Positions 24,494 through 34,422 are shown, counted from the stretch's first letter. The stretch: 43,849 bases of DNA from Chloroflexota bacterium (GCA_016860845.1 BOKF01000066.1:1-43849), one strand, 5' to 3'. Numbers and translations: made by a program. The notes: generated from the letters alone by a model not told the origin.

Positions 24494-27400
24494 CTATTGT
24501 CCATCCGCAGGCGCATCCTGCTGTTGTTGTTGGGCTTCCTGCGCTTGTTGCAGGGCGGCTTCTTCAGCCTGGCGGCGAGCCGCTTCTTCGGCCTGGCGCT
24601 GCGCTTCGGCTTCAGCCTGTTGGCGGGCGGCTTCTTCGGCCTGCCGTTGGGCCTCCTCAGCCTGTTGGCGGGCGGCTTCTTCGGCCTGCCGTTGAGCTTC
24701 CTCAGCTTGCCGTTGGGCCTCTGCTTCGGCCTGCTGGCGAGCCGCTTCCTCAGCCTGGCGCTGCGCCTCTTCCGCTTGCTGCTGCGCTTCGGCCTGGGCA
24801 GTTGCTTCGGCGGCCGCTTGCTGCTGGGCTTCGGCTTCAGCTTGCTGGCGGGCCGCCTCCTCAGCCTGGCGCTGCGCCTCTTCCGCTTGCTGCTGCACTT
24901 CGATCTCGGCCTGGCTGGGGCCGACAAAAACGGTCATGGCGGTCGTGTTACTGAGGCCGTTTTCATCGGTCACGGTCAGCGTGACCTGATACGTGCCTTG
25001 AGCGCTGTAGGCATACGCCACATCGGGACCTATGTCCGCGCCGCCGTCGCCAAAGCCCCACTCATAGCTGGTAATCTGGCTGCTGCCCGGCTGCGAAGCC
25101 TGGCCGCTAAAGGTCACCTGGGCCTGGGCCTGAACCTGATCCGGGCCATTGATAATGGCCGTGGGTGGGACAGCGGGTGGCGGTGCTTCAGGTTGAGCAG
25201 GTGTAGGCTGGGGCTCGGCCGGAGGCTCGGTTGGTTGAGGCTGGGGCTGGGCCGGAGGTTCCGTGGGTTGGGGCTGCGGCTGCGACTGGGCCGCGGTGTC
25301 AATTATTTCGATCTGTTGGGTAGCGCTACTGCTCAGACCATTCTGGTCGGTTATGGTCAGTGTAATCTGGTACACCCCAGGTGCGCCATAAGCATAGCTG
25401 ACGCCCATCCCCGTGCCGCTGGCGCCGTCACCCGTACCCCACTCATAGCTGACAATGGGGCTGCTGCCGTTGGAAAAACCACCGTCAAAGACGACGGTTT
25501 CGCCGACCTGGGCTTGGCCAGGCCCGTTGATGACGGCCGTCGGCGGTTGGGCCGGTTGGGGCGCTGGCGGCTCTATGGCCGGAGGAGGTGGTGGCGGCAA
25601 AGTCACATCAATCTGTTGGGTGGCGCTGCCACTCATACCACTCTGGTCGGTGACGGTCAATGTGACTTGATAACTACCCGCCTGAGCGTAAGCATAGCTG
25701 ACCGTGGGACCGTTGCCGGTAACGCCGTCGCCAAAGTCCCACTGATAGCTGGCAATCGGGCTGCCGACCTGCGAGAGCGTACCATCGAAAGTTATCGTCG
25801 CGCCGACCTCAGCCGTGGGCGGGCCGGCAATGGCGGCCACCGGCGGCACGTTTGGCACAGAGGGAGGGGCTTGCACATCAATGGGCGTCGTGGTGCTGCC
25901 GCTGAGACCATTTTGATCGGTCACGGTCAAGGTGACCTGATACGTCCCGGCCGCGCTGTAGACGTGGCTGACCAGTTGGCCGCTGCCAGCGACAGTACCG
26001 TCGCCAAAGTCCCAGTCGTAGCTGGTGATGGGGCTGCCGGCGGTAGTTCCGCTGGCGTCAAAGTTAACGGTGTCGCCGGCGATGACGCTGGTGGCGCTGG
26101 CCTGAATGGCCGGCTGCGGCGGCTGGTTGGCGGCAGGCGCAGCCTGGATAGCGACCTGCTGCGAGGCGGTGTTGGTCTGGCCTAAATCGTTAACCAGGGT
26201 CAGCAGCACGGTGTACGTACCGGGATTCTGATAAGCGTGGTTGACGACCAGATTGCCGCTGTCACTCGCGCCGTCGCCAAAGTCCCACTGGATGCTGTTC
26301 AGCGGGGCGGCCGAGGTAGAGGATTGGCCGTCAAGGGCAAGCGATTGGCCGGCCTGTCCCTGGGCAGGGCCGCTGATTTTGGCCGTGAGCGGATCAGGCA
26401 CCGCTTTGGGGATAATCTGTATAGGGGCGGTCGTGCTGGCGCTCTGGCCCTGATCGTCGGTGACGGTAAGGGTAATGGTGTAGTCGCCGGGGGTGGTGTA
26501 AGCATAATTGACCACTTCGCCGGTGTTGGAACTGCCATCCCCAAAATCCCAGGCGATGTTAGTCAACTGGCCGCTGTGCTGCGTGCCGCTTGCGTTGAAG
26601 GTGACGGTCTGGCCGGCCTCGGCCTGGCCTGGCGCGCCGATCACCGGCACCGGCGGCGTATTGGGCTGCGGCGCTGCGGCGATGGTGATCAACTGGTTAG
26701 CACTGTTGCTCTGGCCGTTTTGATCGGTCACCGTCAGGGTTACATTGTAAACGCCAGGATTGTTATAGGCATGGGGAATATTCAACCCATCGGCTGTAGC
26801 CCCATCACCAAAATTCCAGAGCCAGCTCACAATCGGGCTGGAAGCGGTTGATTGGCTGGCGTCGAAACTGGTCGGCTGGCCGACCTGTCCCTGCGGCGGG
26901 GCGCTGATTTTGGCCACCGGCGCGGCCGAGGGCAGCAGGGGGCTGTCAATGCGGATGGTCAAATTATCGGTGCTGCGCAGGCCGTTCTGGGCAATGACGG
27001 TCAGACTGACATTGTAACTTCCGGCGGCGTTGAAGGTATGGACCGGGTTGGTATCCTGGCTGGAGCCGCCGTCGCCAAAGTTCCAACGATAGCCGACAAT
27101 CGGCGTGACCGAACTGGAACGCTGGCCGCTGAAATTGACCGCCTGGCCTACCTGACTGGTGGAGGCGGCGTCAATGATCGCCACCGGGGGGATATTAGCC
27201 ACCGGATCATTGTTGATGCGGATGTCAACGCGGGTACGGTCGCGCAGGCCGTTGCGGTCGGTCACGATCAGCGTAACCCGGTAGGTGCCGCTGGAATTGT
27301 AAGTATGGCTGACTTTGTCGCCTTTGGTGCGGCTGCCGTCGCCAAAATCCCATTCATACTTGTCCAGACGACTGTCACCCTCACGGGAGCGCCGGCCATC

Positions 27401-29155
27401 GAATGTAACCGGCTGGCCGGTCATGCCCTCATCCGGGGCACGAATGATGGCCAGGGGGCCGGTTTGGGGCCGGTCGGTGCGCTGCCAGGCAAAGCCGATC
27501 AGGGCATCGCCGCCGCGCTCAAAGTATTCCACCCGGAGTTGGTGCAAGCCGGACGGAATGTTACGCCGCGCTTCCTGAACCTGGGTGTTACCGTCGCGCC
27601 AGTTGTCAAAAATCAGGTCGTTGTCCACCCACATGCGGTGGCCGTCGTCGGACTGAATGCGGAAGAGGTAATCGCCGCCGTCCAGGTAAACGGTCCGGGT
27701 CCAGCGAACCGAGAAGTTGTCGGTGGGCACCGCCGTGGCGGGCGAGCCCTGGCCCCAGTTGTGGTTGATAGTGCCTTCATTGCGGACCAGTACCGGCGCG
27801 CCTTGCAGGTCAGGATTGTTATAGTATTCGACTTTCCAATCGGGGAAGGTATCAATCCGCTCCCAGGAAAGGATGGCCGTGGCCCCGCCAGCCAATTCAT
27901 TCCATTCCATGCGTAAATCGTGGCCGCCGTCGCCCAGGTAGATGTCGGCGGCATAAGTGACCGGCGACTGCTCGCGCCACTTGTTGATAAGCAGCGCGCC
28001 GTCTACCCACAAGCGCACGCCGTCATCTACGCGGGCATAGAAACGGTACGTCCCGGCCGAGAAGTTGACGTTGCGGGTCCAGCGGGCCGAGAAAAAGTCG
28101 GCGGGCAGGCGGGAGTCAGGGGAACCAAGGCCCCAGTCAAAGCTGACAGCCGGGTCATTGCGCACCAAAACGGGCTGGCCGCTCAAGTCTTTGTTGTTGA
28201 AGTATTCACCCCGCCATTCGGTGATGGCCACGTCCGGGGGTGTCTGGGCGGGCGGAGCCGGCGTCGGGGGCGGAGCCGGGGCATTGACTATCGGCACATT
28301 GCCGATGTTGCTGGCCTGAACAAACTGGGCCGATACCCAGCCAAAACCCTGTTTGGCCCCGGCAAATTTAATCTGCCACCAGGTGGAGTCTGGGCTGCGG
28401 CCAATGATTTCGGCCTGCTGGCCCAACAGCAGCACGCCCAGGATGTCGTAGTTGGTGCCGGGGCCGCTGCGGACATTGAGATTGGCCGTAGTCGTCAGTT
28501 GCGCCGCCGAGGCGGGCGGCGGAGGCGGCGTGGCCGAGGGAACAGCCGCGACGATGACGATGTCGCTGGCAGCGGCGGCAGTGGCCGCAGGCTCGCCGCC
28601 GCCGGGGGCCACAATGGTCAGTGCGGCCTGGGCTTTAAAATTTTGACCATCCACCGCAGCCACGATGGGCACGGGGCTTTCATCAAGCCAGCGGGGATCG
28701 CTGGGCACGATCAAATCAACAGCAAAGTTGCCGCTGGCGTCGGCCAAGGCGCTGTTGACGGCGAAGGCTGGCGGCTGCGACGGCGCCAGCGAGATCACGA
28801 TCCGGCTGCCGGCCGGAAAGCCGGCCCCGCTGACTTTGATCGTGCTGCCCGCCGCGCCGGTGGTTGGGTTAAGGGTCAGCGCCGGCTCTGTCGCAGCCGG
28901 GGCGCTGCCGATCGGGGCGACCGTTGCTTGTGGCTGCGGTGCGGCGGGCTGTCCCGACTCCGGCACAACCTCCGAGGTGACAGGCACGGCCACAACCGGG
29001 GTCTGCGCAGCCGGTGGAGCGCTTTGCCCACCCAGCAGGCTGCCCAGCGAACAGGCCAACGAGGTCAGCGCGGCCAGGCCAAAGATGATGGAGGTGGCCA
29101 GCCATGGCCGCTTCAAGCGACCCTGTTGGCCGACAGGGTGATTATTTTTCCGCAT
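24494..29155 (-). CDS. Giant surface protein: SH3b, two PA14 and nine PKD domains with a C-terminal helical repeat
   Basis: The preferred start is the second ATG (29155), six bases after AGGAG; the first ATG at 29161 abuts the ribosome-binding site. The product is about 1553 residues. After a hydrophobic export segment (about 18-42) come an IPT/TIG-like fold (95-185), an SH3b domain (220-285), two PA14 domains (310-440 and 442-565, with YFNN, WTRN and [12 protein letters not shown] motifs), and nine PKD domains (about 570-1410, each with xWDFGDG and an LTVTD-like strand). The end (about 1415-1553) is an almost pure [18 protein letters not shown] helix, probably a coiled coil or stalk. It is probably a secreted adhesin or matrix protein. 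There is no sortase motif; the Cys after SLA is only a weak lipobox. Confidence 0.85.
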   Translation of the reverse strand: MRKNNHPVGQQGRLKRPWLATSIIFGLAALTSLACSLGSLLGGQSAPPAAQTPVVAVPVTSEVVPESGQPAAPQPQATVAPIGSAPAATEPALTLNPTTGAAGSTIKVSGAGFPAGSRIVISLAPSQPPAFAVNSALADASGNFAVDLIVPSDPRWLDESPVPIVAAVDGQNFKAQAALTIVAPGGGEPAATAAAASDIVIVAAVPSATPPPPPASAAQLTTTANLNVRSGPGTNYDILGVLLLGQQAEIIGRSPDSTWWQIKFAGAKQGFGWVSAQFVQASNIGNVPIVNAPAPPPTPAPPAQTPPDVAITEWRGEYFNNKDLSGQPVLVRNDPAVSFDWGLGSPDSRLPADFFSARWTRNVNFSAGTYRFYARVDDGVRLWVDGALLINKWREQSPVTYAADIYLGDGGHDLRMEWNELAGGATAILSWERIDTFPDWKVEYYNNPDLQGAPVLVRNEGTINHNWGQGSPATAVPTDNFSVRWTRTVYLDGGDYLFRIQSDDGHRMWVDNDLIFDNWRDGNTQVQEARRNIPSGLHQLRVEYFERGGDALIGFAWQRTDRPQTGPLAIIRAPDEGMTGQPVTFDGRRSREGDSRLDKYEWDFGDGSRTKGDKVSHTYNSSGTYRVTLIVTDRNGLRDRTRVDIRINNDPVANIPPVAIIDAASTSQVGQAVNFSGQRSSSVTPIVGYRWNFGDGGSSQDTNPVHTFNAAGSYNVSLTVIAQNGLRSTDNLTIRIDSPLLPSAAPVAKISAPPQGQVGQPTSFDASQSTASSPIVSWLWNFGDGATADGLNIPHAYNNPGVYNVTLTVTDQNGQSNSANQLITIAAAPQPNTPPVPVIGAPGQAEAGQTVTFNASGTQHSGQLTNIAWDFGDGSSNTGEVVNYAYTTPGDYTITLTVTDDQGQSASTTAPIQIIPKAVPDPLTAKISGPAQGQAGQSLALDGQSSTSAAPLNSIQWDFGDGASDSGNLVVNHAYQNPGTYTVLLTLVNDLGQTNTASQQVAIQAAPAANQPPQPAIQASATSVIAGDTVNFDASGTTAGSPITSYDWDFGDGTVAGSGQLVSHVYSAAGTYQVTLTVTDQNGLSGSTTTPIDVQAPPSVPNVPPVAAIAGPPTAEVGATITFDGTLSQVGSPIASYQWDFGDGVTGNGPTVSYAYAQAGSYQVTLTVTDQSGMSGSATQQIDVTLPPPPPPAIEPPAPQPAQPPTAVINGPGQAQVGETVVFDGGFSNGSSPIVSYEWGTGDGASGTGMGVSYAYGAPGVYQITLTITDQNGLSSSATQQIEIIDTAAQSQPQPQPTEPPAQPQPQPTEPPAEPQPTPAQPEAPPPAVPPTAIINGPDQVQAQAQVTFSGQASQPGSSQITSYEWGFGDGGADIGPDVAYAYSAQGTYQVTLTVTDENGLSNTTAMTVFVGPSQAEIEVQQQAEEAQRQAEEAARQQAEAEAQQQAAAEATAQAEAQQQAEEAQRQAEEAARQQAEAEAQRQAEEAQRQAEEAARQQAEEAQRQAEEAARQQAEAEAQRQAEEAARRQAEEAALQQAQEAQQQQQDAPADGQ
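24500..24910 (-). repeat. DNA coding the C-terminal Ala/Glu/Gln-rich helix
   Basis: The sequence encodes repeats of [20 protein letters not shown] heptads and is low-complexity at DNA level. A simple-sequence helix such as this may expand or contract. Confidence 0.75.
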
Positions 29156-29306
29156 ATACATCTCCTATGGGTAACTTTGACGGCATCGAAAGCTATCTTA
29201 GTTCAAATGTAAATATACTGCAAATATATTGTCCATATTTTGTTTATATTATTCTAATTTAACCAGAGCCTAAGCCATCAAAATTCAAGCTGGACTTTAG
29301 AATTGT

Positions 29307-29690
29307 TCACTCATGCTGGGTTACGGACTGAAGGAGCAGGTCCGTGGCATCCAGGAGTTTTTTGGCCTGAATACCCCTGATAAAAGCTGCATCTGCGCCG
29401 GCCAGGCGAGCTGTTTGCTGTTGTAGCTCATTTTCGACCAGGGCGATAACTCGGGCCTGGGGCCAACTCAGCTTGATGTTCTGGACGGCCTCAATCAACT
29501 TATGCTCGCGTGAATCCGCATCCAGCAATACCAGCGCCGGATGTGGGTGTTCTATGAATTGCCGGGCAGTCAGAAGAGTTCTGGCTCGGCGCACCGTCTC
29601 AATTTGAGGGAGAGATTGCAGCAACACCAGCAAACTCTCCCCAATAGGATCAATTTTTGCGATGACGAGTGCCGTCACCGGATTCGCCAT
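29307..29690 (-). CDS. Single-domain response-regulator receiver protein
   Basis: This 127-residue protein begins MANPVTALVIAKIDPIGES from ATG 29690, with AGGAG and AAGG upstream. It has a receiver-like fold with the probable phospho-acceptor D57 in PALVLLDADSRE. Other conserved positions are weak: only one acidic residue (D14) near the N-terminus, V in place of the Thr/Ser in the VIALVENE strand, and no clear Lys. No output domain is present. It lies on the same strand as the NarL-type regulator and histidine kinase further upstream, separated by a 323-base gap with repeat array D. It may be a phosphate sink or partner of that kinase (inference). Confidence 0.65.
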   Translation of the reverse strand: MANPVTALVIAKIDPIGESLLVLLQSLPQIETVRRARTLLTARQFIEHPHPALVLLDADSREHKLIEAVQNIKLSWPQARVIALVENELQQQTARLAGADAAFIRGIQAKKLLDATDLLLQSVTQHE

Positions 29691-30013
29691 TGACCTTGCT
29701 CCTGTGGTCAGGATAAAACCTGCATCCAGGCAGACACCATTAATTTGAGAAGCATCTGGATATAGGTTGATATTACAAATAGAGGGGGGAGAATTTCGAC
29801 GCCAAGGGTTAAGTATAACCAACTTCAGATTAAGACACATCCAGAAAAAGACCTGTCTTGACCCGTGAATTTTAACCACACTATCTAGGTAAAATTACTC
29901 AGAGGGGATTAAGAGGAACTCAAGGGAACTCATAGGACCTTGGGGAGCTTAGGAGTTCCCATAAACTCCGATGAGATCCTACGAGTTCTTCTCATATCGG
30001 CGCGGATTGATTT
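29691..30013. other. 323-base gene-free gap
   Basis: The gap between the LuxR-type regulator and the receiver gene holds decamer array D (29913-29990) and AT-rich DNA. An in-frame upstream extension of the receiver gene (to 29879) lacks a ribosome-binding site and looks non-native. No convincing promoter, terminator or RNA was seen. Confidence 0.6.
29913..29990. repeat. Decamer repeat array D
   Basis: Direct copies (GGAACTCAAGGGAACTCATA) are followed by inverted copies (AGGAGTTCCC, ATAAACTCCG, CCTACGAGTTCT) around a short centre. It lies in the gap upstream of the receiver gene. Confidence 0.8.
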
Positions 30014-30688
30014 TTACTCGGGGATAACTGCATCATCTAGGGTAGCCAGACCCTTTTTCAGAGCATAAAGCGCGGCCTGGGTGCGATTGGCCAGATGCAG
30101 CTTATTGAGAATGTTACCCACGTGATTGCCGATGGTGCGCTCGCTGACAACCAGTTGGGCGGCGATCTCCTGATTGGTAAAGCCCTGGGCGATGAACTTC
30201 AAAATTTCTACCTCCCGTTCAGTTAACGGCTCGACGGTAGGCGGCAAGGGCGAGGGCTGCTGGATTTCTTGTATCATTTTAAGAGCAATAGTGGGATGGA
30301 GTGAGGGCTTGCCCTGAAAAACATCATAAATCGCCTGGAGCAGTTCCTGGGGTGCTGAGTCTTTGAGCAGATAGCCCAACGCGCCAGCTTTGATGGCCGG
30401 GAAGATTTTATCATCTTCGGCAAAACTGGTGATGATCAGAATGCCGACCTCAGGATAGCGGGCCTTGATTTGCTTGACCGCCTCGACCCCATCCTGACGC
30501 GGCATGACCATATCCATGAGAATAATATCCGGATACAGCGCCAGTGCTCGCTCAACGACCTCGATCCCATCGGCGGCTTCGCCGACCCATTCCAAATCCG
30601 GCTCGCTGCTAATTAAGGTGTGTAACCCTTTGCGAACGATCGGATGGTCGTCGGCGACGAGAATGCGAATGGGTTTGGTTTTCTCCAT
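30014..30688 (-). CDS. NarL/FixJ-family response regulator
   Basis: This 224-residue regulator starts at ATG 30688 (MEKTKPIRIL), with GGAG upstream. An upstream frame up to 30748 is derived from repeat array E. The receiver contains D13, D14, phospho-acceptor D59 (ILMDMVMPRQDG), T87 or S88, and K109. The C-terminal LuxR-type helix-turn-helix is about residues 155-215 (LTEREVEILKFIAQGFTNQEIA). It follows the histidine kinase at 30765-33314 after 76 bases and is very probably its cognate regulator; both lie in one likely operon. Confidence 0.9.
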   Translation of the reverse strand: MEKTKPIRILVADDHPIVRKGLHTLISSEPDLEWVGEAADGIEVVERALALYPDIILMDMVMPRQDGVEAVKQIKARYPEVGILIITSFAEDDKIFPAIKAGALGYLLKDSAPQELLQAIYDVFQGKPSLHPTIALKMIQEIQQPSPLPPTVEPLTEREVEILKFIAQGFTNQEIAAQLVVSERTIGNHVGNILNKLHLANRTQAALYALKKGLATLDDAVIPE

Positions 30689-30707
30689 GAGTATTGCTCC
30701 ATCGCCA

Positions 30708-30774
30708 GTAGGAACTGTGGGGAACTCAGGGAATATAGAAGTTCCCACGAGTTCCCATAAGTTCCTACGAGTTT
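30708..30774. repeat. Decamer repeat array E
   Basis: Direct copies (GGAACTGTGG, GGAACTCAGG) and inverted copies (GTTCCCACGA, GTTCCCATAA, GTTCCTACGA). The stop codon of the histidine kinase gene (30765-30767) falls inside a decamer copy: the last codons AAC-TCG-TAG read straight through the motif AACTCGTAG. Confidence 0.85.
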
Positions 30775-33314
30775 ATGCTCACCTTCAACTGCACCGTCGT
30801 CCCCACACCCGGCTGTGATTCAACCACTAATTCCCCGCCTAACTGTTCGGCGCGCTCGCGCATACTGATCAGTCCTAATCCGGGCTGCCCGTTCAGCCTA
30901 TCAGGCTCAAAACCACAGCCATTATCAGTAACCTCGACTTCGATCCACTCTCCGCTGGCTCGCACAAAAACGGTGACGGCCGTCGCTTTGGCATGTTTTA
31001 AGGCGTTATTAAGCGCTTCCTGGGTAATTCGATAAAGACCTTGCTCAACCTGGGGCGGCAGCTCAATTAACTCTGCCGCAATCAGGCGAGCATCAATACC
31101 CGCCCGCCGCTCAACCGCACCCAGGCGTTGATGCAGCGCGCCGAGCAGTCCGGCCTGCTCCAGCGCCGGCGGGCGCAGTTCGTAAATCAGCAGACGCATC
31201 TCTTTGAGCGATTGCTGGGCAATCTCACCTAACTCGGTCAAGGCGCCGTCCAAATCGGCCAGACGGCCCCGTTGGGCCAGCCGCCGCCAGCCTTCGGCCA
31301 GCAGAGTCAAACTGTAGAGCGATTGAGTGACCGAGTCGTGCAGGTCACGGGCCAATCGGTTACGCTCTTCCAGCGCGGCGATGGTTTGAGCTTGTTGATG
31401 CAGTTGGGTATTTTCCAGAGCAATGGCGGCGTGGGCCGCCAGCAGTTCCAGCAGTTCCAGGTCATCGTCGGTGTAAGTGGTTAACTCATAACTCTGGACG
31501 GACAGCAAGCCCAGCACGCGCTCACGCCCGCGCAGCAACACGGCCAAACCCGACCGGGTATCTTTCATACTGCCAAACAGTTCGAAGCTGAACTCTTCTT
31601 GCGGTAGGGCGCTGTAATCGTCCGTCAGGAGCGACTCACCCCGGCGCAGCAAATAGTGGGCAAATGTACCCGGCAGGGGATAACGCTGGCTGGGCCAAAC
31701 CTGGCCTTGATCAACCAGATAAACATCCTCCGCTTCCTGTTCGGCTTCGTTGATCAGGGTCACTACAAATACGTCGGCCGGCATGAGCCGCGCTACTGCC
31801 CCATGGATGCCCGCATAAATCTGTTGAGGGACAAGACTGGCGGCGCTGATGACCTGGCTGGCCTGATAGAGAATACTCAGCCGCTCACGGGCCGTGCTGA
31901 TCTGCTGGTACAGCCGGGCGTTACTGATGGCCGTAACCGCCTGGTTGGCAAAACTCTGTAACACTTGCAGGTCGTCCAGATCAAATGCGCCCGGATCACT
32001 CCGTACCAGGGTGAGCAGACCTATCGCCTCTTGAGCGGCAAGCAATGGCGTCCCCATCCAACTGCGGATGATCTCTGTTACATCCCATTGAGGCCACCGA
32101 GGCTCTGCGGTGACATCGGCGACAATCTGCGGCTGCCGGTTATGTATTACCAGGGTCTGGGGCGTATCAGAGTCTAAGGGCAGGCTCCAACCGACACGGT
32201 GGAGGCTCAACCCGGCGGCTTCAACGATCTTTAGCTCCTCACCCTCAATCAGCCAGATAGCTGCCCCATCGTAGGGCATAATCGCCTGTAACTGGCCTAA
32301 AATGGTAGTCACGATCTGTTTCTGGTCAAGTGTGCTGTTAAGAACCAAAGCGACTTGCTGCAAACTCTCGGCAATTTGGCGCTGGCGACCCTCTCGCGCT
32401 TCGGTCCGCTGGCGCTCGGCAATTTCGTGGGCCAACTTCTGATTGGCCTCTTGAAACTGCCTGTTTTGGCGCTCAAGTTTCTCGTTGGCATCCGTTAATT
32501 CGGCGGTGCGTTGGTTAACCCGCTGCTCCAAATTTTCAACCAGCTCTCTGACCTGGTTGGTCATTGCATTGAAGGTTGTGCCCAGAATCGCCAGGTCGTC
32601 AACCATATCGCTCGAGTCCACTTGAGTGTTCAGGTGGCCGGCGCTGATTTGTTCGGCGGCGCGGGTCAGTTTTCTGACCGGCAGCCCAATGAGAAGCCAT
32701 ATCACCGCCCCACTGCCTCCTATTGCAATGAGGCAACTTGCTAAAAGCTGGAGGTAACTCTCCCTTTCCAGTTGACCTATCACCGTAGAAATCATCGAAA
32801 CCTTGCCTGCGACTACGACCACAGCCTCTTGACCGGGTACCGGGGTAAAAGCAAAAAAATAAAAGCTTGCCGGCTCCGCATAGAAACCATCTCTTTGGGT
32901 CAAAATGGCCCGGACGGTGTCTGGTCGAAAGTCATTCTCAGCCATTCCATTGATTTTGCTGCTATCCATATGAGCCAGATAAGTCCCGTTGCGGCTCAGG
33001 ATAAAGGCAATCTGTTCGTCCCTCTCCAACGTCGCTAACAACCTTTGAGCATCTTCGAGATTATCCGAGAGCGCCACCTGCCGGGCCAGCAGAGCGGCCA
33101 CTTTATAGTGATAGTTGTTCTCCAGGTTCACAAATGCAGTTTGGGCGTTTTGGCGGACAAAGAAAACGAGCACCAGGATGGGTAAGCTGGCCAAGAGAAC
33201 GAACCAAACCGCCAATCTTATGGCCAATACACTGATTCTTGGGAAGAATTGTTTCATAATTTTGGATCGCTTCCCAGCCGCTTGCTCTCGTTGTGGAGAG
33301 ATATGGTCTACCAT
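30765..33314 (-). CDS. Membrane histidine kinase with Cache-like sensor, HAMP, two GAF domains and HisKA_3
   Basis: This 849-residue kinase has a membrane helix at about 30-52, an extracellular sensor (about 55-185, Cache-like), a second helix (187-210), a HAMP segment (210-265), a coiled region, GAF 1 (about 325-470) and GAF 2 (about 490-640). It ends with HisKA_3 (H659 in RNRLARDLHDSV) and a HATPase_c domain (N-box 765-775, DNGCGF at 797-802, GLGL at 812-815). Such NarL-partner kinases respond to cytoplasmic or membrane signals and phosphorylate a LuxR-type regulator. The start at 33314 overlaps the stop of the upstream membrane gene (ATGGTAG), which supports coupling. The C-terminus is set by decamer array E. 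Confidence 0.9.
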   Translation of the reverse strand: MVDHISPQREQAAGKRSKIMKQFFPRISVLAIRLAVWFVLLASLPILVLVFFVRQNAQTAFVNLENNYHYKVAALLARQVALSDNLEDAQRLLATLERDEQIAFILSRNGTYLAHMDSSKINGMAENDFRPDTVRAILTQRDGFYAEPASFYFFAFTPVPGQEAVVVVAGKVSMISTVIGQLERESYLQLLASCLIAIGGSGAVIWLLIGLPVRKLTRAAEQISAGHLNTQVDSSDMVDDLAILGTTFNAMTNQVRELVENLEQRVNQRTAELTDANEKLERQNRQFQEANQKLAHEIAERQRTEAREGRQRQIAESLQQVALVLNSTLDQKQIVTTILGQLQAIMPYDGAAIWLIEGEELKIVEAAGLSLHRVGWSLPLDSDTPQTLVIHNRQPQIVADVTAEPRWPQWDVTEIIRSWMGTPLLAAQEAIGLLTLVRSDPGAFDLDDLQVLQSFANQAVTAISNARLYQQISTARERLSILYQASQVISAASLVPQQIYAGIHGAVARLMPADVFVVTLINEAEQEAEDVYLVDQGQVWPSQRYPLPGTFAHYLLRRGESLLTDDYSALPQEEFSFELFGSMKDTRSGLAVLLRGRERVLGLLSVQSYELTTYTDDDLELLELLAAHAAIALENTQLHQQAQTIAALEERNRLARDLHDSVTQSLYSLTLLAEGWRRLAQRGRLADLDGALTELGEIAQQSLKEMRLLIYELRPPALEQAGLLGALHQRLGAVERRAGIDARLIAAELIELPPQVEQGLYRITQEALNNALKHAKATAVTVFVRASGEWIEVEVTDNGCGFEPDRLNGQPGLGLISMRERAEQLGGELVVESQPGVGTTVQLKVSINS

Positions 33315-33886
33315 AGCGGGCGCCTGTATTTTTCGGGTAAGGCGAAGAGGATGATAGCAGTCACGAGCAAGGTGGCCGTAACTTCAGGAAAAGCCACAAG
33401 AGCTAACAGGCTATATGCCTGGAAAAATGACAGATCTACACCCAATACATCTGATAGCCCTCCTGATTGAATCAACGAAATTGCTGCCAGAAAGGTAGGA
33501 ATAAGAAAGATATAGTAATAAACAACGATCAAAACGATCCAACCCAACAGCAGTACAGGCATTCGCCAACGTTGGTAAACCGGCTTGTATAGGAATCCGA
33601 TAAGTAACCCGCTGAGGCTATGAGCTATTATTGAAGTAAATCCCGAGACAACAAATAGCGCCGGCAATCCCGACAAAAAACCGATCACCAACCCTCCAAC
33701 CGGCCCGGTAAACGCAGCTCCCAGGGTAACAAATATCTCTCTGGGATCAATTTTAGCTGTACCAATGGCCGGGATAGTCAAATCCGCCCAGCGCACCAGA
33801 AACGCTGCGGCACTGAACCCCAACACGACTACCAACCACGTCTTGGCCAAACCCGTTCGTTTTTTATCTGTAGCTACTTTCTTCAT
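33308..33886 (-). CDS. Membrane protein upstream of the kinase, ECF/LytS-like
   Basis: This 192-residue protein begins MKKVATDKKRTGLAKTWLVV from ATG 33886. It has about six membrane helices. Residues around 47-75 (IDPREIFVTLGAAFTGPVGGLVIGFLSGLP) resemble the glycine-rich core of ECF transporter S-components or of 5TM-LytS sensor domains. Its stop overlaps the kinase start by seven bases, so they are translationally coupled. It may sense or bind a small molecule for the kinase, either as an S-component-like subunit or as a sensory membrane protein. The specificity is unknown. An in-frame extension to 34078 is possible but is probably leader DNA. Confidence 0.65.
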   Translation of the reverse strand: MKKVATDKKRTGLAKTWLVVVLGFSAAAFLVRWADLTIPAIGTAKIDPREIFVTLGAAFTGPVGGLVIGFLSGLPALFVVSGFTSIIAHSLSGLLIGFLYKPVYQRWRMPVLLLGWIVLIVVYYYIFLIPTFLAAISLIQSGGLSDVLGVDLSFFQAYSLLALVAFPEVTATLLVTAIILFALPEKYRRPLW

Positions 33887-34159
33887 AATCGTCGCCCACT
33901 TTTTTAGGATGGGACCAGCTAACAGAAAAGCATGCTGAGGGAATGAAGATGAACCGATAAGCAGGCCCGGCGTTTGACCAAAACATAGCCATGCTGTTAC
34001 ACAGGAGTCGTCACGAGCCTTTGGCAGACCACCGATAATGAAAATATCTTTCTGACCACTGGTTACTGACGCAAGCATAGGAGATGTCAGCCACCCACTT
34101 GCCGCTCACCAAGTTGGCCCTTTTTCCATTTCTCGCCAGGATCAAAAAAACCAGGCTAG

Positions 34160-34188
34160 ACTATACCACAAATGGGTATCCTTGTTAA
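34160..34188 (-). promoter_or_regulatory. Strong extended -10 promoter for the kinase operon
   Basis: On the minus strand TTAACA (34183-34188) is followed at 17 bases by TATAGT (34160-34165), with TG one base before the -10 (TGGTATAGT). Both boxes are 5/6 to consensus. It reads towards the membrane protein, kinase and regulator genes. Confidence 0.72.
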
Positions 34189-34229
34189 GTGGGGGCCAGG
34201 ATAACTTACACCAGAGAAATTCAGCCCAA

Positions 34230-34290
34230 AAGATTAGACAGGATTAGCAGGGTTTACAAGATTTTCTCCTGAAATTATCCTGTTAATCTT
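34230..34290. repeat. Imperfect inverted repeat in the divergent gap
   Basis: AAGATTAGACAGGAT (34230-34244) pairs with ATCCTGTTAATCTT (34277-34290) with one bulged base, around a 32-base loop. It lies between the two divergent promoters and could insulate them. Confidence 0.65.
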
Positions 34291-34362
34291 GCCGTAGGTC
34301 CTGTCCATATTTGCCACTTTTAGGCAGGTGTAGATAGCGAAACTTTATTACTGTTTTCACTC

Positions 34363-34391
34363 TTGACAAAATGGTTGCTCCATAGTAATAT
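34363..34391 (+). promoter_or_regulatory. Strong sigma-70 promoter of the MFS/GntR operon
   Basis: Consensus TTGACA (34363-34368), exactly 17 bases, then TAATAT (34386-34391). It is followed by the operator-like palindrome at 34398 and the TTG start at 34436. Confidence 0.8.
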
Positions 34392-34397
34392 AGAATT

Positions 34398-34422
34398 CAT
34401 AATATCATATGATGACATTATG
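34398..34422 (+). promoter_or_regulatory. Candidate operator palindrome for the GntR regulator
   Basis: The arms CATAATATCAT and ATGACATTATG match at 10 of 11 positions around a 3-base centre. It begins just after the -10 box, at the expected transcription start. It is well placed for repression by the GntR-family product encoded at 35679-36494 (inference). Confidence 0.65.

Noticed and set aside
24497..26185. 562-codon open frame on the plus strand
   Set aside because: It is the antisense of the PKD/coiled-coil gene; low-complexity Ala/Glu/Gln codons keep the opposite frame open. No ribosome-binding site or family features.
30689..30748. N-terminal extension of the NarL-type regulator
   Set aside because: The sequence is repeat array E; ATG 30688 gives the standard receiver start.
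33887..34160. Possible riboswitch in the kinase-operon leader
   Set aside because: No consensus of known classes (cobalamin, c-di-GMP, TPP, fluoride) could be matched by eye; kept only as a long leader.
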